Of a stretch of DNA of 34,611 nucleotides, positions 31,052-34,611 are shown piece by piece. Made by a program: the position numbers and the translations under genes. Origin of the DNA: an uncultured Oscillospiraceae bacterium (GTDB taxonomy: Bacteria > Bacillota > Clostridia > Oscillospirales > Acutalibacteraceae); assembly GCA_900540535.1 (NCBI GenBank), contig UQGM01000028.1, forward strand, positions 1 through 34,611, given 5' to 3'. Each line of letters opens with the position of its first letter. The first letter of the stretch is position 1. The notes under the pieces were generated by a model. It was not told the origin of the DNA and ran no database searches. It worked only from the letters and a program-made list of their open reading frames with translations.

Positions 31052-33129
31052 TTATAATTCTATAATTTCGCCTGCAAGAGCGAGGGTATCTTCGGATGTA
31101 CACTCAGGTGCTGAACCGTACTGGGCACTTTTTCTCCAGCTTTCTTCAAAGTCAGCCATCTTGTTATAGATGCCTCCGGCTCTGAAAGCTTCACGTCCGT
31201 AAACTCTTTTAAGTTTGTTTTCATCCTTTAATGAGTAACGCTTTTCGACAGGCTTTTCTGTTTCGCTGTCCAGAAAATCAAAGAACATTTTCCACCTTGG
31301 AAGGTAAAATTCTCCGATAAGTCCGCCCCATTCACGCCACGCATAGTCAAATATACTCGGCTCGCTTTCCGGTTCACCCCAGATAGTTATGAGTGACTTT
31401 CCGTTTACTATGAAAGCGTCTTTCATCTCCTTTGGACATGCGACGTTTTCCGCCTGATTAAGCCATGTGTATAGATTAAATTCTTTGCGGGTAAGGAGAA
31501 GGGCGTCAAGCTTTGTGAGAATGAGCAAAAACAGTTCCTTTTGCTTTTTGTATTCTTCAATGTTTCCTTTGGTGTATGCCTTTATTGTATCTTCATAAAC
31601 TTCTTTAAGACGATTTGATGCATACTGACGGGTAAAGTCCATTAAATCGAAGTAGAATCCGTCTTTAAGAGTATGTTTTTCTCCCTCTGCTATCATCGCC
31701 GAAACGGTTTCTTTAATTATGGAGTTATCGTAATGGAGAGAAAATCCGTCATTGGGACCTGATTTTTTGGGATTAAGAGCAGGTCTTGCACAGACCATTG
31801 AGCTTTTTTCTACTCCGTCAGTGCCTTTTTTATATATGCTTTTAAAGAAGTTCAAAAGCATTTCAGTCATAATGGGACTGGTTTCCCCATAGCGCCGCAG
31901 ACAGTAGTTTTTTGTGTAATTGCGAAGATTTACGCTCTTGTCTTCGGTGAGCATGGAAAATGCCAGATCATAGTAGTAAGGATTTTGATTTATCCCCTCC
32001 ATGAAAAGACCTGTTCCGCAGATGTTTCTGCCTGTAAATCCGCTGGTGAATTTGTTTTTGGCAAGGAGGGGAGCATTTCCGTGGAGATTTATTCTTCCTC
32101 CGAAATTGTGGAGAGTTCCTCTTACGTAAGGATATCCCCAAAAACGTCTTTTGGTTTTGTATGCACTGCCGTTAAGGTCTAAAACAAGAAGCTTTTCTTT
32201 TTTTACCTGACAGGCAATGGTTTTGTTGATTGACCATGACTGCATTACCCAGATATAGTCTTTGTCATATTCTTCAAAAAGTTCCTGAATGGTTTTTGAA
32301 ACGTCTCTAAGATATTTTTTCCCCTTTACAGGAGGGGTGCTTTCATGGAACGGGTCTGCGGCATAAAAATGATGTTTACCGAAAAGTTCTGCCTGTTTAT
32401 TGAGAAGTGCAAGTCCGAATTTTCTGAACAGAGGGTCGAGGGGGTCTATTTCACATGTGCCATCAAAGGAGCACCACTGATTTTTTTGAAGTATCTTGGC
32501 TTCCGGAAATTTTTCTTTGAAAGCTCTCGGAACAAATCCGCTGAAGCCGGTCTGAATGGGGTTAATGTTAAGCTCATTCATGCGCTCTAAAATTTTCTTG
32601 CCGAGCTCGAGCCTTGATAAAATATATTCCTCGCTTTTAACGGGACAGACTCCTTGGATGTTAGTCATAATCTGCCAGGGGAAGAAAGCGGGACCTGAAA
32701 TAAACGAAAGGGCTTCATCTTTTGTAAATCCGAAATCAATAAGAGTGTAATACCAAATGGCTTCGCTGCCTATTGCAGCAGGGAAAAGATTTATGCCGTT
32801 CATAGCCATGAAATCGAGCTCTTTCTCCCAGCGTTCAAAATTCCAAAAGGGAGCGGAATATCCGAAAGTGCAGTAATTAAAATATGCTCTGTACTTTTGC
32901 TTTACTGTTTTTTCTATTCTTTCCATGGCGTGGAGGATTTGGGGTAAAACCAGTGTATCGTTTCCGCACCATGAGTAATTTATATTGCAGGCTTTTTTGA
33001 GATAGTAATAAAAGCCCTGCGCCAGCGAATTTACACAGTCGCCTTTTATAAATACTTTTTCATTAACGCACTCGACTGAAAACTTGTTTAAGCCGTGAGA
33101 ATCTTCAAAAAAGGAGAAGTTAAAATCAT
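31052..33129 (-). CDS. GH89 alpha-N-acetylglucosaminidase (NAGLU-like), 5' end interrupted by an apparent frameshift
   Basis: Hydrolyses terminal alpha-GlcNAc as found on mucin glycans and heparan sulfate. The ATG-started frame is 31052-32926 (624 codons), with KYRAYFNYCTFGYSAPFWNFERW, the acid/base Glu in YAADPFHES (E195), LHNFGGR, and the nucleophile Glu in FMEGINQN (E310). Homology clearly continues upstream of that ATG: FSVECVNEKVFIKGDC, YYYLKKACNINYSWCGNDTL, LPQILHAM, the GH89 N-terminal domain. This upstream frame has no ATG, GTG or TTG back to a TAA next to the araC stop. ATG 33129, with AAAGG eight bases upstream, lies in another frame that would join the gene by adding one T to the six-T run (minus strand, 33112-33107), giving about 692 residues. 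No signal peptide. It follows araC without a terminator. Confidence 0.87.
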
Positions 33130-33196
33130 CCTCATGACCTTTAGCATTTCTTTTGAGAAAAGAGGAGAAAAGCTGCTTGAAATTTCGGAATTTTTA

Positions 33197-34027
33197 TTAT
33201 TTGTCATCTTTTTCTTTCTCCTGCTTTGCTGCTTTGCGATATGCTGCCGGAGTATACTGATACTCACGTTTAAAATATCCTATAAAGCTGTTAACATCAC
33301 TGAAACCACTGTCAAAGCAAATCTCGTTGATTTTCATATTTGTTTCAAGAAGCAGTTTTCTGGCGTGGTTAAGCCTTGTAAGAGTCAGAAATTCCTTGAC
33401 AGTATATCCTGTTGCAGATTTGAAAATATGAGAGAGATAATATTTATCCATGTAGAACATAGCCGCAATATCGCCTATTTTAATAGGCTGACGGAAGTTT
33501 TCGTCAATGTAGTTCTGAATATCTACCACACTGCTCATTCTGCCTGTAAGTGCAGAGGGAATCTCATCCTTCTTTATGCGGTATATGCTTATGAAAATCA
33601 TACGCACAAGCATATTAATCATCTCGTCACTTAAAACTGTGGGATTATTAAATTCATCCAATATTTTTTCAAATATTATTTTTATGTTTTCACGATGTTT
33701 GCCTAGCAGTACAATACGGTTATTCTGTGAGCAGTTCTTTCTCAGATAAAGAAGAAGCTCGGGTTCCGCAAGATTTTTAAACGCTGCGGTGTCCTCAAGA
33801 ATGATATAATATCTTTCGTAAGGATAAGATACCGCTTCAATCTGATGCTCTTCAAGATTGTTAAGAAAAACAAGGGTACCTTCCCCAGCATAAAAGGTAT
33901 TGTCACGTACTTTTACCTTAATTTCACCCTTTTCTACAAAGAGGATTTCGGCACCGTGATGAAAGTGAAGAGGATTGTCAATTGCAGCTGATGAAAATTT
34001 TACAGTTTCTACGCAATTATTATGCAT
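33197..34027 (-). CDS. AraC family transcriptional regulator with cupin sensor
   Basis: A 276-residue regulator. The N-terminal cupin-type ligand domain (about 1-150; NPLHFHHGAEILFVEKGEIKVKV, EGTLVFLNNLEEHQIE) is followed by the two helix-turn-helix units of the AraC domain (about 175-275). These are IKIGDIAAMFYMDKYYLSHIFKSATGYTVKEFL, and ARKLLLETNMKINEICFDSGFSDVNSFIGYFKREYQYTPAAYRK. ATG 34027 is taken as the start; an in-frame TTG at 34069 has no ribosome binding site. Its stop is 68 bases from the presumed GH89 start, so it probably shares an mRNA with and controls the GH89 gene, and perhaps the divergent flavin oxidoreductase. Likely inducer: a sugar. Confidence 0.92.
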   Translation of the reverse strand: MHNNCVETVKFSSAAIDNPLHFHHGAEILFVEKGEIKVKVRDNTFYAGEGTLVFLNNLEEHQIEAVSYPYERYYIILEDTAAFKNLAEPELLLYLRKNCSQNNRIVLLGKHRENIKIIFEKILDEFNNPTVLSDEMINMLVRMIFISIYRIKKDEIPSALTGRMSSVVDIQNYIDENFRQPIKIGDIAAMFYMDKYYLSHIFKSATGYTVKEFLTLTRLNHARKLLLETNMKINEICFDSGFSDVNSFIGYFKREYQYTPAAYRKAAKQEKEKDDK

Positions 34028-34093
34028 AATAACACCGCTTTGCAACAAAATTTTATTAAATAACAGCAAATTTTATATATTTTTTTGCGTGAA

Positions 34094-34125
34094 AGTATTA
34101 TATCATAATACTGTAACTATTACAA
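34094..34125 (-). promoter_or_regulatory. araC promoter overlapped by a perfect inverted repeat
   Basis: On the minus strand, TTGTAA (34125-34120), 17-base spacer, TATAAT (34102-34097). The -10 lies inside the inverted repeat AGTATTAT-atc-ATAATACT (34094-34112), a likely operator for autoregulation or another repressor. The rest of the 34028-34183 divergent gap is AT-rich; a weak plus-strand promoter (TTGTTT-17-TACAAA, about 34135-34163) may serve the flavin oxidoreductase. Confidence 0.65.
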
Positions 34126-34183
34126 TAATTTTTTTGTTTGGTTTTTCGTTATTTTGTACAAATAATCAAAACTGAGGTGTAAT

Positions 34184-34611
34184 GTGAAGAAGATTAAATT
34201 AACTGGACTTGATTTCAAGGACATTCCTATGGCGGAGGAATGTTCAGTGCTCAACACACCGTTTTCAGTTTATTCAAAAACGGTGCGAAACAGAATCGTT
34301 TTTCAGCCCATGGAGGGAGCTGACGGAGAATTAAGCGGTGCTCCGGGCGAACTTACAAAAAGAAGATATACCCGTTTTGCAAAAAGCGGAGCAGGTATAA
34401 TCTGGGTTGAAGCGGTTGCTGTATGTAATGAGGGAAGGGCTAACCCTCACCAGCTTTGTCTTAACGAAGAAACAGCTGAAGATTTTAAAAATCTGGTTTC
34501 CATGATAAAGGAAACAGCGCAGCTTAAATTTGGATGGGAGCCTCTTGTTATAATGCAGGCGACCCATTCCGGCAGACAGAGCAGACCCACCGATAAGCCG
34601 GAGCCAATCTA
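34184..34611 (+). CDS. NADH:flavin oxidoreductase / Old Yellow Enzyme family (3' end outside window)
   Basis: The first 142 codons of an FMN-containing oxidoreductase. The start is GTG 34184, preceded by GAGGTG. The OYE barrel is recognisable: VYSKTVRNRIVFQPMEGADG (first strand, FMN-contacting Pro-Met), LTKRRYTRFAKSGAGIIWVEAVAV, and MQATHSGRQSRP, the substrate/FMN His-Ser-Gly-Arg motif. The family reduces activated C=C bonds or related substrates with NAD(P)H; larger members add an iron-sulfur and a second flavin domain, which would lie beyond the edge. It is divergent from araC. Confidence 0.9.
   Translation, partial: MKKIKLTGLDFKDIPMAEECSVLNTPFSVYSKTVRNRIVFQPMEGADGELSGAPGELTKRRYTRFAKSGAGIIWVEAVAVCNEGRANPHQLCLNEETAEDFKNLVSMIKETAQLKFGWEPLVIMQATHSGRQSRPTDKPEPI

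Noticed and set aside
33095..33634. 179-codon open frame on the plus strand over the araC gene
   Set aside because: It is antisense to a well-supported AraC regulator, is rich in Phe/Cys/Ile as expected for a shadow frame, and has no ribosome binding site.

Overview
The window looks like chromosomal DNA of an anaerobic, AT-rich member of the Bacillota, most likely a gut Clostridia of the Oscillospiraceae/Ruminococcaceae type. The reasons are strong AGGAGG-like ribosome binding sites, near-consensus sigma-A promoters (TTGACA-17-TATAAT), a clostridial 2[4Fe-4S] ferredoxin, glycan-degrading enzymes, an Lsa-like ABC-F protein and a C_GCAxxG_C_C protein. The placement is inferred from gene content and composition, not from a marker gene. 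No tRNA, rRNA, CRISPR array, insertion sequence or prophage gene was recognised.

Layout. 1-4806 (+) is a tight five-gene run: DUF1015 (cut by the window edge), a TTG-started membrane protein, a cytoplasmic GH123-like/DUF4091 protein, a diamine-type acetyltransferase and a B3/B4 (PheRS-like) protein. 4943-6193 (+) is a CNNM/CorC-type CBS membrane protein. 6234-7512 (-) holds two unrecognised proteins. At 7654-7824 (+) is a 56-residue ferredoxin. 7889-10531 (-) is a type II P-type ATPase under a yybP-ykoY (Mn2+) riboswitch. 10814-13252 holds a redox-type C_GCAxxG_C_C protein (-), two tandem paralogous small membrane proteins, a TSCPD protein and a GNAT enzyme (+). 13314-15053 (-) is a GH27 alpha-galactosidase with a carbohydrate-binding module inserted in its barrel, followed by a MATE transporter (+). 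16696-18438 (-) is an Lsa-like ABC-F protein with a complete ribosome-sensing attenuator and a 7-codon leader peptide. 18466-20677 (-) holds a membrane protein and an anchored EEP phosphohydrolase with a structured leader. 20799-21314 (-) is a decayed GNAT gene. 21374-24458 (-) is a lipoprotein plus two rRNA methyltransferases. 24714-27695 (-) is a large secreted GH123-like protein, and 27991-29346 (-) a second RlmD-type methyltransferase. 29537-30982 (+) is a COG2509 FAD protein. 31052-34027 (-) is araC followed by a GH89 alpha-N-acetylglucosaminidase, and an Old Yellow Enzyme gene diverges to the right edge.

How the genes work together. Four glycoside hydrolase-type genes (two GH123-like, GH27, GH89) are spread over the window and would fit use of host or mucin-type glycans, but they are not one polysaccharide utilisation locus. 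AraC-GH89 is the only obvious regulator-enzyme unit. Expression control by RNA is prominent: the Mn2+ riboswitch, the ABC-F attenuator, and two further structured leaders (before the EEP gene and before the MATE gene) that I cannot assign to a known class. Three genes have damaged or non-standard 5' ends: GH89 (apparent frameshift at a six-T run), the GNAT pseudogene (CTG in place of the start, plus an in-frame TAA) and MATE (no ATG/GTG/TTG where the family begins).
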